From: Chloroflexota bacterium
GTDB lineage: Bacteria > Chloroflexota > UBA6077 > FW602-bin22 > CADDYW01
Direction: 5' to 3'
Assembly (NCBI GenBank): GCA_021324795.1
Contig: JAJPIK010000030.1
Location: 186,001-250,000 of the forward strand
Length of the DNA: 64,000 nucleotides
The notes beneath the pieces are model-generated. The model was given only the letters and a program-made list of their open reading frames with translations, ran no database searches and had not been told where the DNA came from. Shown here piece by piece: positions 15,981-25,095 of the stretch (positions are counted from its first letter, which is position 1; the number at the start of each line of letters is the position of its first letter). A program made the translations under genes and the position numbers.

Positions 15981-17312
15981 GTGGTGAAGAAGGTAGAAGC
16001 TGGCCTTGTCCGTTTCTTGCCTGATCTGCATCCCCCAAGGCTGGGATTCGTGGATAGCGCGATGATGGCGAGTGACGTAATGGTGCCCGTGACCGAAAGC
16101 ACCGTGCAATCCAACACCCGGATCTATCATCCCTATCGCGTACTCAAATTAGCTCCAACCTCGTTTTTCGCTGACTACGGCTGCCACGTGCGGATTTATG
16201 AAGAAGCCGTGGCCTTGCGACGGCAGGGGAGCAAGGTTGTCATCTGCACCTATCCGGCCGGTCGGGACATCGAAGGTGTCCGAATCGAGAGGTCGATTGG
16301 GTTGCCCGGCGGACGGGAAATCCGGGTTGGCGCATCGAGTCATAAACTGTACTTGGATCTTTTGCTTTCTGCCAAGGGATTACGCACTGCTATCGGGTTC
16401 CAACCTGACATTGTTCACGGACACCTGCACGAAGGCGCCTTTATCGGTTGGCCGGTCAGCCGCGCAATGGGCTGTCCTCTCGTTTTTGACTTTCAGGGCA
16501 GCTTGACTGCTGAAATGCTCGATCATAATTTTCTTTCGTCGCGGTCCTTCGCCTATCGCCCCTTTCGCTGGCTTGAGCGCACGATCAATCATCTCGCGGA
16601 TGCGATTATCACGAGCAGTCGGCCAGCTGCGGACCTACTCATCCGGGAGTTTGGCTGCTCGGCGGCGAAGATCTTTTCCGTCATAGACGGCGTCGACACC
16701 GAGGTATTCCAGCCAGTGTGGGCATATACCGACCAAGAGCGAAACCGATTGCGTCAGGCTCTGGGAATCCCACCTGGTCGTCGGGTCGTAGTCTACCTGG
16801 GACTACTCGCCGAATACCAAGGCTGCACCCATCTCCTTAAAGCAGCCGCGCGCATTCTTCGCCACCGCAACGACGTGCACTTCCTGCTGATGGGCTACCC
16901 CGGTGAGAATCGCTATCGGGCCCTCGCCGAGCGTCTCGACGTCGCTTCCTGGGTGACCTTCACCGGTCGGGTTCCTTACGAACGCGCGCCACGTTATCTA
17001 TCGGCAGGTGACGTCGCCGTCGCCCCCAAGCTCGCGACCACCGAAGCCAATGGCAAGCTCTTGAACTACATGGCGCTCGGTCTCCCCACGGTTGCCTTTG
17101 ACCTACCGGTGAATCGCGACGTTCTCGGTCCGGCCGGCGTTTACGCGCCAGTTGGCGATGTGGATGCTTTGGCGCAAAAGCTGCTGGACGTTCTAGAAGA
17201 TCAGTCTGACGCGGTCGCTCGTGGCCATGAGCTACGACGTCGCGCGGTCGAGCAGTTTTCCTGGGATTTGGCCATCCGGCAGATCCTCGAGGTATATCAG
17301 CAGCTCGCGTAG
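15981..17312 (+). CDS. GT4-family glycosyltransferase
   Basis: Up to 443 residues with two Rossmann-like domains (GT-B). The N-terminal acceptor domain has VLKLAPTSFFADYGCHVRIYEEA; the C-terminal domain has VVYLGLLAEYQGCTHLLKAA and VTFTGRVPYERAPRYLSAGDVAVAP. The donor-binding segment reads TTEANGKLLNYMALGLPTV in place of the usual E-x7-E. The family transfers sugars from nucleotide donors to lipids or polysaccharides. The start is uncertain: GTG 15981 gives the longest form, but GTG 16050 (AAGG upstream) or ATG 16062 fits the family better. Confidence 0.85.
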   Translation: MVKKVEAGLVRFLPDLHPPRLGFVDSAMMASDVMVPVTESTVQSNTRIYHPYRVLKLAPTSFFADYGCHVRIYEEAVALRRQGSKVVICTYPAGRDIEGVRIERSIGLPGGREIRVGASSHKLYLDLLLSAKGLRTAIGFQPDIVHGHLHEGAFIGWPVSRAMGCPLVFDFQGSLTAEMLDHNFLSSRSFAYRPFRWLERTINHLADAIITSSRPAADLLIREFGCSAAKIFSVIDGVDTEVFQPVWAYTDQERNRLRQALGIPPGRRVVVYLGLLAEYQGCTHLLKAAARILRHRNDVHFLLMGYPGENRYRALAERLDVASWVTFTGRVPYERAPRYLSAGDVAVAPKLATTEANGKLLNYMALGLPTVAFDLPVNRDVLGPAGVYAPVGDVDALAQKLLDVLEDQSDAVARGHELRRRAVEQFSWDLAIRQILEVYQQLA

Positions 17313-17388
17313 CCGCAATGCCCACCGCCCAAGTCGGCGGTTCAGTAGTCATTAGGCTAGCCTGCTCCGTGAAAGGAATCAACCTCTC

Positions 17389-17892
17389 GTGAATCGTCTG
17401 TGGACGCCATGGCGCATGGCCTTCATTCAAGGGGAGAAACCGACCGGCTGCATCTTTTGCTTGAAACCGAAAGAAGGAAACGATCGCGCCAACTATATCC
17501 TCGCACGCGGTCGTCATAACTTCGTGATGCTCAATGCCTACCCATACACCACCGGTCACCTCATGGTCGTACCCTACGCGCACGTGGCTTCGATCGAGGA
17601 TCTGCCTCCGGAGGCGGCTGCCGAGATGATGGCCCTCGCGAAGCACGCGGTTTCCGTGCTGCGGCGTGCCGAAAAGGCGACGGCTTTCAACGTCGGAATC
17701 AATATCGGGAAGGCGGCTGGCGCGGGCATCGCGGACCACGTCCATTTACACGTCGTACCGCGCTGGGAAGGCGATAGCAATTTCATGCCGGTCATTGGCG
17801 ACACCCGCCTACTTCCCGAAACGCTCGATACTACTTACGCAAAGCTGAGCAGGGCCGGCATTGCTACCCTGCCCGAGGGACAATCCGACTGA
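17389..17892 (+). CDS. HIT family nucleotide hydrolase/phosphorylase
   Basis: 167 residues beginning VNRLWTPWRMAFI. CIFC near residue 23 is a zinc-ribbon half, and HVHLHVVPRW near residue 118 is the histidine triad whose central His is the nucleotidylated residue. This subgroup resembles Ap4A phosphorylase-like HIT proteins of actinobacteria and Chloroflexota. GTG start with AAGGA 11 bases upstream. It converges with the receiver gene 16 bases away. Confidence 0.88.
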   Translation: MNRLWTPWRMAFIQGEKPTGCIFCLKPKEGNDRANYILARGRHNFVMLNAYPYTTGHLMVVPYAHVASIEDLPPEAAAEMMALAKHAVSVLRRAEKATAFNVGINIGKAAGAGIADHVHLHVVPRWEGDSNFMPVIGDTRLLPETLDTTYAKLSRAGIATLPEGQSD

Positions 17893-17908
17893 TTCTGCCT
17901 AAGGATGC

Positions 17909-18322
17909 CTAAGGAGTCCGGTGCTCAACCACCGCCATAACCGCGCCGATCAGATCCGCCAACTCAAAAGGTTTCGAGAGAACCTCAACGACCTGCCCAT
18001 TTGGCGTCAGACCGCCGCTACAGGCCGAAATGATCACCACGGGGATATGTTTGGTGGCTGGATCTTCCGCAAGCTCGCGAAGAACCATTCGGCCATCTTT
18101 CAGTGGAAGATTCAGATCGAGGGTGATGACGTCTGGTTTCAGCGCTCGAACCAAGTTCGTCGCTTCTGAACCATCGCGTGCGACGAACGTTTGGAAGCCT
18201 AGCGGTTGAAGAACGTCACTCAAAAGCTCGCTAATCTCGAGTTGATCTTCCACAATCAACACGCGCCAAGGTTGATGTAAATTGGGAGTCTTATGCACCG
18301 AGTGGGAGACAGTCAACGTCAT
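17909..18322 (-). CDS. Stand-alone receiver-domain protein
   Basis: About 137 residues: a single CheY-like domain with the acidic pocket in LIVEDQLEI, phosphoacceptor Asp in VITLDLNLPLKDG, Ser in VVIISAC and Lys in VLSKPFEL. There is no output domain, so it probably relays phosphate or binds a partner protein. ATG at 18322 has GAGG 7 bases upstream; TTG 18328 is an alternative. No kinase is nearby. Confidence 0.85.
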   Translation of the reverse strand: MTLTVSHSVHKTPNLHQPWRVLIVEDQLEISELLSDVLQPLGFQTFVARDGSEATNLVRALKPDVITLDLNLPLKDGRMVLRELAEDPATKHIPVVIISACSGGLTPNGQVVEVLSKPFELADLIGAVMAVVEHRTP

Positions 18323-18663
18323 CCACAAACCTCATATCCCACCGCTGAGTGGCGATTATGATAGACTTTTGCGTGATCGCGATGCTTTGCATCATGCATG
18401 ATCCATTCATAACCGTCACCATGCCTCACTTAACACCACATTAATCGATACGAGCACGAGAGCACTCCCCAAGCCGTGACCGAACCGTCCCCACACGGAT
18501 ACAAGCCAATCACTAGCATACACGACATGTCATTAAAAAATCGTTGAAATGTCGTGGCTTTTATGAAAATAGCGTTGGAAAATGCCGGTCTGGCCCCGGA
18601 TGCCAACGATTCGGGGCAAGTGTTCTGACGAACAAGCACACCATGTACTGAAGCGAGGAATTG
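18323..18663. other. 341-base intergenic region
   Basis: No gene is supported. It contains an imperfect hairpin in which CACGACAT pairs with ATGTCGTG around an AT-rich loop (about 18520-18557). It separates the receiver gene from the tRNA terminator. Confidence 0.4.
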
Positions 18664-18705
18664 AGAAGAAACAAACAAAGCAAGAGCCGGCCTTGGGCCG
18701 GCTCT
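18664..18705 (-). terminator. Terminator of the tRNA-Ala/tRNA-Leu unit
   Basis: Perfect 10-bp stem AGAGCCGGCC/GGCCGGCTCT (18683-18705, loop of 3). On the minus strand it is followed by a T-rich tail (TGCTTTGTTTGTTTCTTC). It begins 3 bases after the tRNA-Leu CCA. Confidence 0.85.
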
Positions 18706-18707
18706 GC

Positions 18708-18794
18708 TGGTGCCGAAGGGGAGATTTGAACTCCCACGGGCGAATGCCCACTACGCCCTGAACGTAGCGCGTCTGCCGATTCCGCCACTTCGGC
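18708..18794 (-). tRNA. tRNA-Leu (anticodon CAG)
   Basis: Acceptor stem GCCGAAG/CTTCGGC, discriminator A and encoded CCA. Anticodon loop TTCAGGG between CTACG and CGTAG gives CAG. The long variable arm and 87-base length are typical of tRNA-Leu. It lies 4 bases downstream of tRNA-Ala and shares its transcript. Confidence 0.95.
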
Positions 18795-18798
18795 TCGG

Positions 18799-18871
18799 TG
18801 GAGCTGAGGGGACTCGAACCCCTGACCTCAACACTGCCAGCGTTGCGCTCTCCCAGTTGAGCTACAGCCCC
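18799..18871 (-). tRNA. tRNA-Ala (anticodon GGC)
   Basis: Acceptor stem GGGGCTG/CAGCTCC holds the G3-U70 pair that identifies alanine tRNAs. The loop CTGGCAG gives anticodon GGC. After discriminator A the DNA reads CCG, so the final A of CCA is not encoded and must be added by CCA-adding enzyme, unlike the other three tRNAs here. Confidence 0.95.
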
Positions 18872-18908
18872 GTGACCACCAGTCATCATCTTTCGCAGTT
18901 CGCAACAG

Positions 18909-18938
18909 ATTATAGCATGAGTCCCGATCCACGTGCAA
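18909..18938 (-). promoter_or_regulatory. Probable promoter of the tRNA pair
   Basis: A perfect TATAAT on the minus strand (18914-18909) sits 37 bases before tRNA-Ala. The candidate -35 (TTGCAC, 18 bases further) is weak. Confidence 0.5.
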
Positions 18939-18954
18939 ACCTTCGCGACTCGCT

Positions 18955-20469
18955 TCAGGACGTTGTCTCACCCCAATACTTTCTAAGCTCCCGGCGCAGT
19001 AGCTTACCGGCCGCGTTGCGTGGCAGCCCGACAACCATGCGGATCTCCCGCGGCACTTTGTAGCTAGCCAATCGCTCCCGACAAAAGGCACGGAGCGCCT
19101 CGACGTCGAGATCATGCTCTCGTTTAGGTTTAACGAGGGCGACCGGCACCTGGCCCCAATCCGGGTCCGGCACCCCAATAACGCCCACCTCGTCAACCGC
19201 AGGGTGGGCAAGGAGAGCCGCCTCGACCTCAGTCGGATAGACGTTCTCACCACCCGATAGGATCAAGTCGTCGCGTCGATCGACCACGTAGAGATACCCC
19301 TCGTCATCGAGATAACCAAGGTCACCGGTATGCAACCAACCATCTCGAAACGCGGAGGCGGTCGCTTCGGGTCGATTGAAATAACCAACCGTGACACTCG
19401 GCCCACGGACCACAATCTCCCCCACCGTGCCGGCCGATGCGGCCTGGCTGGCTGACTCGATGCGTAGCTCATTGGGAAAAAGCGGCTTTCCCGCCGATCC
19501 TAGCTTGCGCAGGGCATCCTCCGGGGCAAGGGTCGCAACCTGAGATGCCGTCTCGGTCAAGCCATACGTTTGAACCACCGGCACGCTAAGTGCCGCGGCA
19601 CGTTCGAGTAACGGCTCCGGCACTGGCCCACCGCCGATCAAGACGCAGCGCAACGAATTGGGATACGGACGCTCGCCGTGTGCGTCGAGCATTCGCTGAA
19701 GCATCGTGCTGACGACCGAAACAATCGACACGCCTTGCTCGTCGATCGCACGATTGACCGCCAGAGCGTCAAACCCGTGATGGATGACCGTGGCGATGCC
19801 ATAGATCACACTACGCAAGGGAATGGACAAGCCACCAACGTGAAACAACGGCAAACAGGCCAGCCAACGATCGTCAGCACGTAGCCCCAGGTTCAATGCC
19901 GAGCCCATCGCGCTCCACCAGAAGTTTCCGTTGGTCAACATCGCGCCTTTGGGCTGGCCGGTAGTCCCCGAGGTATAGATGATACTGTGAGGACGATCAA
20001 GCACCATCGAATCAGCCAGTGCGACCTCGGCCTGATCGACTCCATTCAAAGCACCGAGTTGGCCAGACTCGGCAAGGACCGCCGTGCGCAGTTCTGGACG
20101 GGAGCCACCAATTGCCACCGCCGTGTCCCGGTGTGCCTCATCGTGGACAAGCAGGACTACCTCGGCGTCAGTTAATTGCCACGCCAACTCCGGTACAGTC
20201 AACCGTGCGTTCAAAGGAACGAGCGTCGCCCGCAAGCGCACGAGTGCGTGAACGATAACGACGAATTCGGGACAGTTCCACGAGAGTACGGCGACACGAT
20301 CGCCTTCGCCAATGCCAAGCGAGGCGAGCTGGCGCGCGGTAGCGGTCGCGCGCTCGTCGAGCTCACGATAGGTCCAGGTCACCCCTTCACCGATCACCGC
20401 TAATCGCGAGCCGGTCAAACGTGCCCGCTGTCGAAGCCACTCCGGAACCCGATCGCTGTGTTCTTCCAT
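18955..20469 (-). CDS. menE: o-Succinylbenzoate-CoA ligase
   Basis: About 504 residues of the ANL adenylating superfamily. SIIYTSGTTGQPKGAMLT near residue 150 is the AMP/phosphate loop, QTYGLTETAS near residue 300 and GWLHTGDLGYLDDEG near residue 365 are further core motifs, and the C-terminal Lys in GKLLRRELR is the adenylation lysine. The family has many substrates; the assignment to MenE rests on its place at the end of the men operon. ATG at 20469 is chosen. A palindromic repeat separates it from menA. Confidence 0.88.
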   Translation of the reverse strand: MEEHSDRVPEWLRQRARLTGSRLAVIGEGVTWTYRELDERATATARQLASLGIGEGDRVAVLSWNCPEFVVIVHALVRLRATLVPLNARLTVPELAWQLTDAEVVLLVHDEAHRDTAVAIGGSRPELRTAVLAESGQLGALNGVDQAEVALADSMVLDRPHSIIYTSGTTGQPKGAMLTNGNFWWSAMGSALNLGLRADDRWLACLPLFHVGGLSIPLRSVIYGIATVIHHGFDALAVNRAIDEQGVSIVSVVSTMLQRMLDAHGERPYPNSLRCVLIGGGPVPEPLLERAAALSVPVVQTYGLTETASQVATLAPEDALRKLGSAGKPLFPNELRIESASQAASAGTVGEIVVRGPSVTVGYFNRPEATASAFRDGWLHTGDLGYLDDEGYLYVVDRRDDLILSGGENVYPTEVEAALLAHPAVDEVGVIGVPDPDWGQVPVALVKPKREHDLDVEALRAFCRERLASYKVPREIRMVVGLPRNAAGKLLRRELRKYWGETTS

Positions 20470-20512
20470 GGATACGAGTTTGATCACCTCGTTAATGTTC
20501 CCGCTGCCCTCT

Positions 20513-20591
20513 GTCATGCTGAATGGCGAAGCGACAAAGAATCTTCCTCTTGGGCCGGGAATTCTCGCTCTCGCTGGGCGCTCAGAATGAC
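20513..20591. repeat. Intergenic palindromic repeat element
   Basis: The ends form a long imperfect inverted repeat: GTCATGCTGAATGGCGAAGC on the left and, in reverse complement, GTCATTCTGAGCGCCCAGCG on the right. The middle has further dyads. It sits between menA and menE. An element with similar ends lies at 45049-45143. Confidence 0.6.
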
Positions 20592-20617
20592 CACGCTATT
20601 CAGGTCCGACTGGAATA

Positions 20618-21586
20618 TTAGAAAACCATACTCACCGCGAAGAGCACACCGAACAAAAGATGTAATTGTCCGGTTCGCTTCAAGGCTTGATTGAGGCTGG
20701 GCCCATCATCGGCTCGCCCAACGGTCCGAATGAGCGATGCTGCGAGGGGCAAAGTAAGCCAGGGAAGCCAGAACATTCCTCCCAGCCAGCCGAGCCACCA
20801 GAGGCCAAGCGGGACCAGATAAGAGACCATCAACAGCGCGGCGTACTGCCCGCGTGTCGCCGAGCGACCGATCCGAACGGCGAGGGTTCGCTTTCCAGCC
20901 GCGTGGTCGGTGTCGATGTCCCGGAGATTATTCACGACGAGGATCGCAGTCACCAGGAAGCCGACCGGGACCGCCGCGGCGATCGCTAATGGCGTAATTG
21001 TATTCGTCTGAACGAATGCGCTGCCGACGACCGCGACCAGGCCAAAGAAGAGAAAGACGAAAACGTCGCCGAGGCCATGGTAGCCCAAGGGCCAGGGACC
21101 GCCGGTGTACGCTACACCACAGAGGATCGACAAGATACCAACCACCAGAATCGACCAACCGCTGACCGCGACGAGATAGAGGCCGACTAACACTGCCAAC
21201 CCAAAGGTAAAGTAGGTCGCCAGCGCGACCTGATGGAGCGTCACCAGTCCACTTTGACTGATTCGCCGCGGGCCAAGTCGCTCGGTGGTATCCGCTCCCT
21301 TCTGAAAGTCGAACAGATCGTTGGCGAAGTTCGTTCCGATCTGGATCAAAAGGGCGGCGACCAACGCCGCGAGAAACGACCATGGACGCAGCGTTCCATG
21401 CCCTGGTGCCGCGGCTGTCCCCACGACGACCGGCACAAACGCCGCCGGTAAAGTTGCCGGCCGCGCCGCTTGGAGCCAAGCCAGAAAATAATTTGGCTCC
21501 TCCTGTGAAATTCCCTCTCCTCCGGGGGAAGAGGGAGAGCTTACTCTGAACAGAGCGAAAGGGTGAGGGCGGCCTGTCAATTTCAT
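20618..21586 (-). CDS. menA: 1,4-Dihydroxy-2-naphthoate polyprenyltransferase
   Basis: A UbiA-family membrane protein with about 8-9 helices. [19 protein letters not shown] near residue 40, the first Asp-rich motif [14 protein letters not shown] near residue 88 and the second, [16 protein letters not shown] near residue 214, bind the prenyl diphosphate through Mg2+. It attaches the isoprenoid tail in menaquinone synthesis. The start is unclear: the only ATG (21586) would place about 28 residues encoded by a palindromic repeat at the N-terminus, while AGGAGGAG at about 21495-21503 points to a later non-ATG start near 21480-21490. Confidence 0.9.
   Translation of the reverse strand: MKLTGRPHPFALFRVSSPSSPGGEGISQEEPNYFLAWLQAARPATLPAAFVPVVVGTAAAPGHGTLRPWSFLAALVAALLIQIGTNFANDLFDFQKGADTTERLGPRRISQSGLVTLHQVALATYFTFGLAVLVGLYLVAVSGWSILVVGILSILCGVAYTGGPWPLGYHGLGDVFVFLFFGLVAVVGSAFVQTNTITPLAIAAAVPVGFLVTAILVVNNLRDIDTDHAAGKRTLAVRIGRSATRGQYAALLMVSYLVPLGLWWLGWLGGMFWLPWLTLPLAASLIRTVGRADDGPSLNQALKRTGQLHLLFGVLFAVSMVF
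21513..21535. repeat. Repeat-derived hairpin at the menA start
   Basis: CCCTCT (21513-21518) and AGAGGG (21530-21535) flank a C/G-rich loop inside a purine/pyrimidine-skewed segment that reads on to about 21570. It looks like an intergenic repeat rather than coding sequence and overlaps the first codons of the longest menA reading. Confidence 0.45.
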
Positions 21587-21620
21587 CTACTCATGGGAAC
21601 CAATGGACGATCCGTAACTC

Positions 21621-22439
21621 CTATGGAAATCTCGGAAACTTCGAAAAATCCGGCTTCCGCTTTTCGAGAAAGGCGTTGCGACCTTCTTTTGCTTCGTCAG
21701 TGAGATAGTACAAAAGCGTTGCATCGCCGGCGAGGTGCTGGAGCCCGGCCAAGCCATCGGTATCGGCCAGGAAGGCCGCTTTGAGAAAGCGAATCGCGGT
21801 TGGGCTCTTTTCTAGAATCTCGCGCGCCCATTGGATCGCCTCATCTTCCAGGCGATCGAGCGGCACGACGGTATTTACCAATCCCATTTGGAGCGCTTCC
21901 TGGGCCGAATATTGCCGGCAGAGGTACCAGATTTCGCGTGCCTTCTTATGACCAACCACCCGCGCGAGATAAGTCGCTCCGTAACCAGCGTCGAAACTCC
22001 CAACTTTCGGACCCGTCTGACCAAACACTGCGTTGTCGGCGGCGATGGTGAGATCGCAAACCAGGTGCAACACGTGTCCACCGCCGATGGCGTATCCAGC
22101 GACGACGGCAATCACGACCTTGGGAATCGTTCGGATCTTATTCTGCAGATCAAGTACATTCAACCGCGGCACGCCGTCGTCGCCGACGTAGCCTCCTTCT
22201 CCACGCACTCGCTGATCTCCGCCCGAGCAGAACGCCTTCGTACCCGCTCCCGTAAGCAAGATCACGCCAATGTTCGGATCCTCGTGGGCGTGATTGAATG
22301 CATCCATCAGTTCGAAGAGGGTTTGTGGGCGAAAGGCATTCCGCACTTCCGGACGGTTGATCGTGAGCTTCGCAATCCCTTCGAAATGCTCGTAAATGAT
22401 GTCCTGATAATCCTTTACCTTCTGCCATTCAACCGGCAT
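21621..22439 (-). CDS. menB: 1,4-Dihydroxy-2-naphthoyl-CoA synthase
   Basis: A 272-residue crotonase-fold enzyme that closes the naphthoate ring of o-succinylbenzoyl-CoA. MenB-specific features are [17 protein letters not shown] near residue 70, the oxyanion-hole region [21 protein letters not shown] near residue 113 and [15 protein letters not shown] near residue 140. Only 2 bases separate it from menH upstream. Confidence 0.96.
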   Translation of the reverse strand: MPVEWQKVKDYQDIIYEHFEGIAKLTINRPEVRNAFRPQTLFELMDAFNHAHEDPNIGVILLTGAGTKAFCSGGDQRVRGEGGYVGDDGVPRLNVLDLQNKIRTIPKVVIAVVAGYAIGGGHVLHLVCDLTIAADNAVFGQTGPKVGSFDAGYGATYLARVVGHKKAREIWYLCRQYSAQEALQMGLVNTVVPLDRLEDEAIQWAREILEKSPTAIRFLKAAFLADTDGLAGLQHLAGDATLLYYLTDEAKEGRNAFLEKRKPDFSKFPRFP

Positions 22440-22441
22440 GG

Positions 22442-23266
22442 TTACTTCTCCTTTCGGTCAAGAAAATCGACAACGAGGCGGTTGAACAGGTCGGGGCGCT
22501 CGAGATGGACGGCATGGCCGGCCTCGGGCACGATCACTAATCGGGCAGAGGGAACTCGCGCAACGAGGTCGCGGCCAACACCTAGATATTTCGTGTCGAG
22601 CGCTCCGACGATAGCTAACATGGGGCGTTTGATTTGATCCAGGCTTGGCTGCAGCGCTGGCATCCGACCGGCGCCGATACCACGCAAGCTGTTGGCAAGC
22701 CCCCGGGGATTGCCTCGGAGCCGCTGGGCGCGCAAACGGGCGCGGACATCGGCGGGAAGGGTGGCTTGGCTTGCAAAGAGGGGCATACGCTCCCAGCGAT
22801 CGACGAATGCAAGGATGCCTTCCTCTTCGAGAACTTTCGCCAGATCTTCATCGCTGGCGATTCGTGCCTGGCGTTCGGCGGGATCGAGAATGCCAGGCGA
22901 AACACTTTCCAGGATCAAGCTTCGAACGCGTTCCAATGCGGCGAGAGTCAAGTGCAGAGCTACTCGCCCACCGAGTGAATACCCGAGAAGATCGAATGCG
23001 TGGAAACCGAGTCGATCGGCCACGGCTAGAATGTCTGCCACCGCGTACTCGACCCGATAACGCTCCGGATCATCTGGAGCATCTGAATCGCCATGGCCGA
23101 GCAGGTCGATAGCGACGACGGTTCGCCGCCTGCCCCAATCAGCTAAGAAAGGCGACCACGTTTCTACGCTGCCGGTGAAGCCGTGCAAAACGATCAAAGC
23201 CGATCCTTTACCATTACCATGCACGACAACGTTCAAGGACAGGTCACCAAGCATCAAACGACTCAT
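22442..23266 (-). CDS. menH: Alpha/beta hydrolase, SHCHC synthase-like
   Basis: About 274 residues. The fold markers are [11 protein letters not shown] near residue 28, [11 protein letters not shown] near residue 54, the nucleophile elbow [10 protein letters not shown] near residue 95 and the catalytic His in EAGHAVHLE near residue 250. MenH eliminates pyruvate to give SHCHC. The ATG at 23266 overlaps the last base of the menD stop, so the two are translationally coupled; the frame continues 18 codons further inside menD. Confidence 0.9.
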   Translation of the reverse strand: MSRLMLGDLSLNVVVHGNGKGSALIVLHGFTGSVETWSPFLADWGRRRTVVAIDLLGHGDSDAPDDPERYRVEYAVADILAVADRLGFHAFDLLGYSLGGRVALHLTLAALERVRSLILESVSPGILDPAERQARIASDEDLAKVLEEEGILAFVDRWERMPLFASQATLPADVRARLRAQRLRGNPRGLANSLRGIGAGRMPALQPSLDQIKRPMLAIVGALDTKYLGVGRDLVARVPSARLVIVPEAGHAVHLERPDLFNRLVVDFLDRKEK

Positions 23267-25095
23267 CACGCTTCCATCACGATTCGCTCGTTCGCCAATG
23301 CCGCCGTCACGGCTCGCCAAACCTCTCGGTGCAGTGCTACGTTGCGAACCCGCTCCGTCTTCAGCTCGATCACCGACAGGCCACGTGCTGCGACCCCCTC
23401 TCGTACCGCTGCTCGAAATCCTGCCCAGGTTGTCTCCTGGCGGAACCTCCCACCATACATTTCGACAACCGGCGAGAACTCCAGTCCGTGAGGCGTGCCA
23501 AACAGCTTTTCGAACTGCTCGGGATAGTCGGCCTGCGGCAGGAAGCTAAAAATTCCGCCGCCGTCGTTGTTGAGGAGAACGATTGTCAGGGAAAGATCGT
23601 GCAGTTTGGCGGCAAGCAACCCGTTCAGGTCATGATAAAAAGACAAATCGCCAATGACCAGGACGACCGGGGCGCGACTTACTGCCGCCGCGCCGAGCGC
23701 ACTCGAGACGATGCCGTCGATACCACTCGCCCCACGGTTACCAAGCAGCTTGATCTGCCGTTCACGGATTGGAAAAAAAGTATCCAGGTCACGCACCGGC
23801 ATGCTATTGCCAGCGTAGAGCGTCGCGCCATCGGGCAGGAGGTCGCCGAGCTCGGCAAATACCTTGCCTTCAAATGGTTCTTCGAGCGAGGCCAAAAACT
23901 GATCAATCGCCACGCGCGTGCGGTGATTGATTCGTCGCCACTGCTCGCTCCAAGAGAGTTCGGCTCCGACATCCAGATCTCCCAACCGATACGGGAGCCT
24001 TCGCTCGGGCATCGTACTGAAAGCGTCGACCAGCGCCTGGCAAAGCATCACCGGATCAGAATGGATCATCTCAGCGGCCTGAAGGGTCGGATCGTTCCAG
24101 CCGGCGCCGCCGTCGACGACAATCTGGCGGCTGGCGGTGTGACGTTGGAGAAAGAGCAGAAGCGGCTTAGACACGGGCATCGCCCCAAAGCGCAGGACGC
24201 AGATCGGCGCCAGGGCATCCACGATGCGGTGATCACGTAGGAAAGCGTCGTAGGCGTCAACGAACAACTCCGGCTCGGTCGCGCCTCCACGCAAGAGAGA
24301 CAATGGATCCACCAGAACTGGCCAAGCTAGGTGCCTCGCCAGTGCTGTTACCGCGCGGGCCAGAGCGAGATCATCCTGTGGTCCGACGACGATCAGTCCA
24401 CGCGCTATTTGGCTGAACTCCGTGGCAAGGCTTCTGACAGCTGAGGGAGCCAGCGATCGACGGCTCTGTGGGACCGAGACGTATGGCTCACCATTCGGTC
24501 GTCCTTGACGCGTGGCGAGATCCGCCCTTGGTAAGAGCTCACCCCCGGCCAGCGGCACCAACGGCTCCCGGAATGGGAAGTTCACGTGAACCGGACCAGC
24601 CGGCTCACTTCGAACGAGTGCCGCGGCCCGACCAGCTACCGTCCGGACGTAGCGGAGCAGATCCGCATTTGCCTCGGCAACGGGCATCTGGACAAACCAT
24701 TTGACTCGATCTCCGTAGAGATGCCATTGATCGATTGTCTGTGAGGCACCAACCTCCTGGAGCTCCGGTGGCCGATCGGCGGTGAGCACCAATAAAGAAA
24801 CGCGCGCGTAGCGCGCTTCGATAATCGCGGGGTAGAAGTTAGCCGCGGCAGTTCCCGAGGTACAAACGACCACGACCGGCTCCCGGAGTTGCTTGGCAAT
24901 ACCGAGCGCGAAGAATGCCGCCGAGCGCTCGTCGAGGTGCATCCACAGCTTCACCGCAGGATGCTCAGCGAAGAGCATCGCCAGGGGGGTCGAGCGAGAC
25001 CCCGGGCACACCACGACCTGGTGGACCCCCGACCGAGCAAGCTCGTCAACGAAAGCGCCAGCGACGAGATGGGTGATGTGCTGAACCGATTCCAC
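23266..25095 (-). CDS. menD: SEPHCHC synthase
   Basis: A 609-residue thiamine-diphosphate enzyme joining isochorismate and 2-oxoglutarate. MenD markers: VCPGSRSTPLA near residue 29, DERSAAFFALGIAK near residue 57, CTSGTAAANFYPAIIEA near residue 78, LLGNRGASGIDG near residue 447 and the ThDP motif GDLSFYHDLNGL...NNDGGGIFSFLPQ near residues 480-520. The GTG start directly abuts the menF stop. Confidence 0.97.
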   Translation of the reverse strand: MESVQHITHLVAGAFVDELARSGVHQVVVCPGSRSTPLAMLFAEHPAVKLWMHLDERSAAFFALGIAKQLREPVVVVCTSGTAAANFYPAIIEARYARVSLLVLTADRPPELQEVGASQTIDQWHLYGDRVKWFVQMPVAEANADLLRYVRTVAGRAAALVRSEPAGPVHVNFPFREPLVPLAGGELLPRADLATRQGRPNGEPYVSVPQSRRSLAPSAVRSLATEFSQIARGLIVVGPQDDLALARAVTALARHLAWPVLVDPLSLLRGGATEPELFVDAYDAFLRDHRIVDALAPICVLRFGAMPVSKPLLLFLQRHTASRQIVVDGGAGWNDPTLQAAEMIHSDPVMLCQALVDAFSTMPERRLPYRLGDLDVGAELSWSEQWRRINHRTRVAIDQFLASLEEPFEGKVFAELGDLLPDGATLYAGNSMPVRDLDTFFPIRERQIKLLGNRGASGIDGIVSSALGAAAVSRAPVVLVIGDLSFYHDLNGLLAAKLHDLSLTIVLLNNDGGGIFSFLPQADYPEQFEKLFGTPHGLEFSPVVEMYGGRFRQETTWAGFRAAVREGVAARGLSVIELKTERVRNVALHREVWRAVTAALANERIVMEA

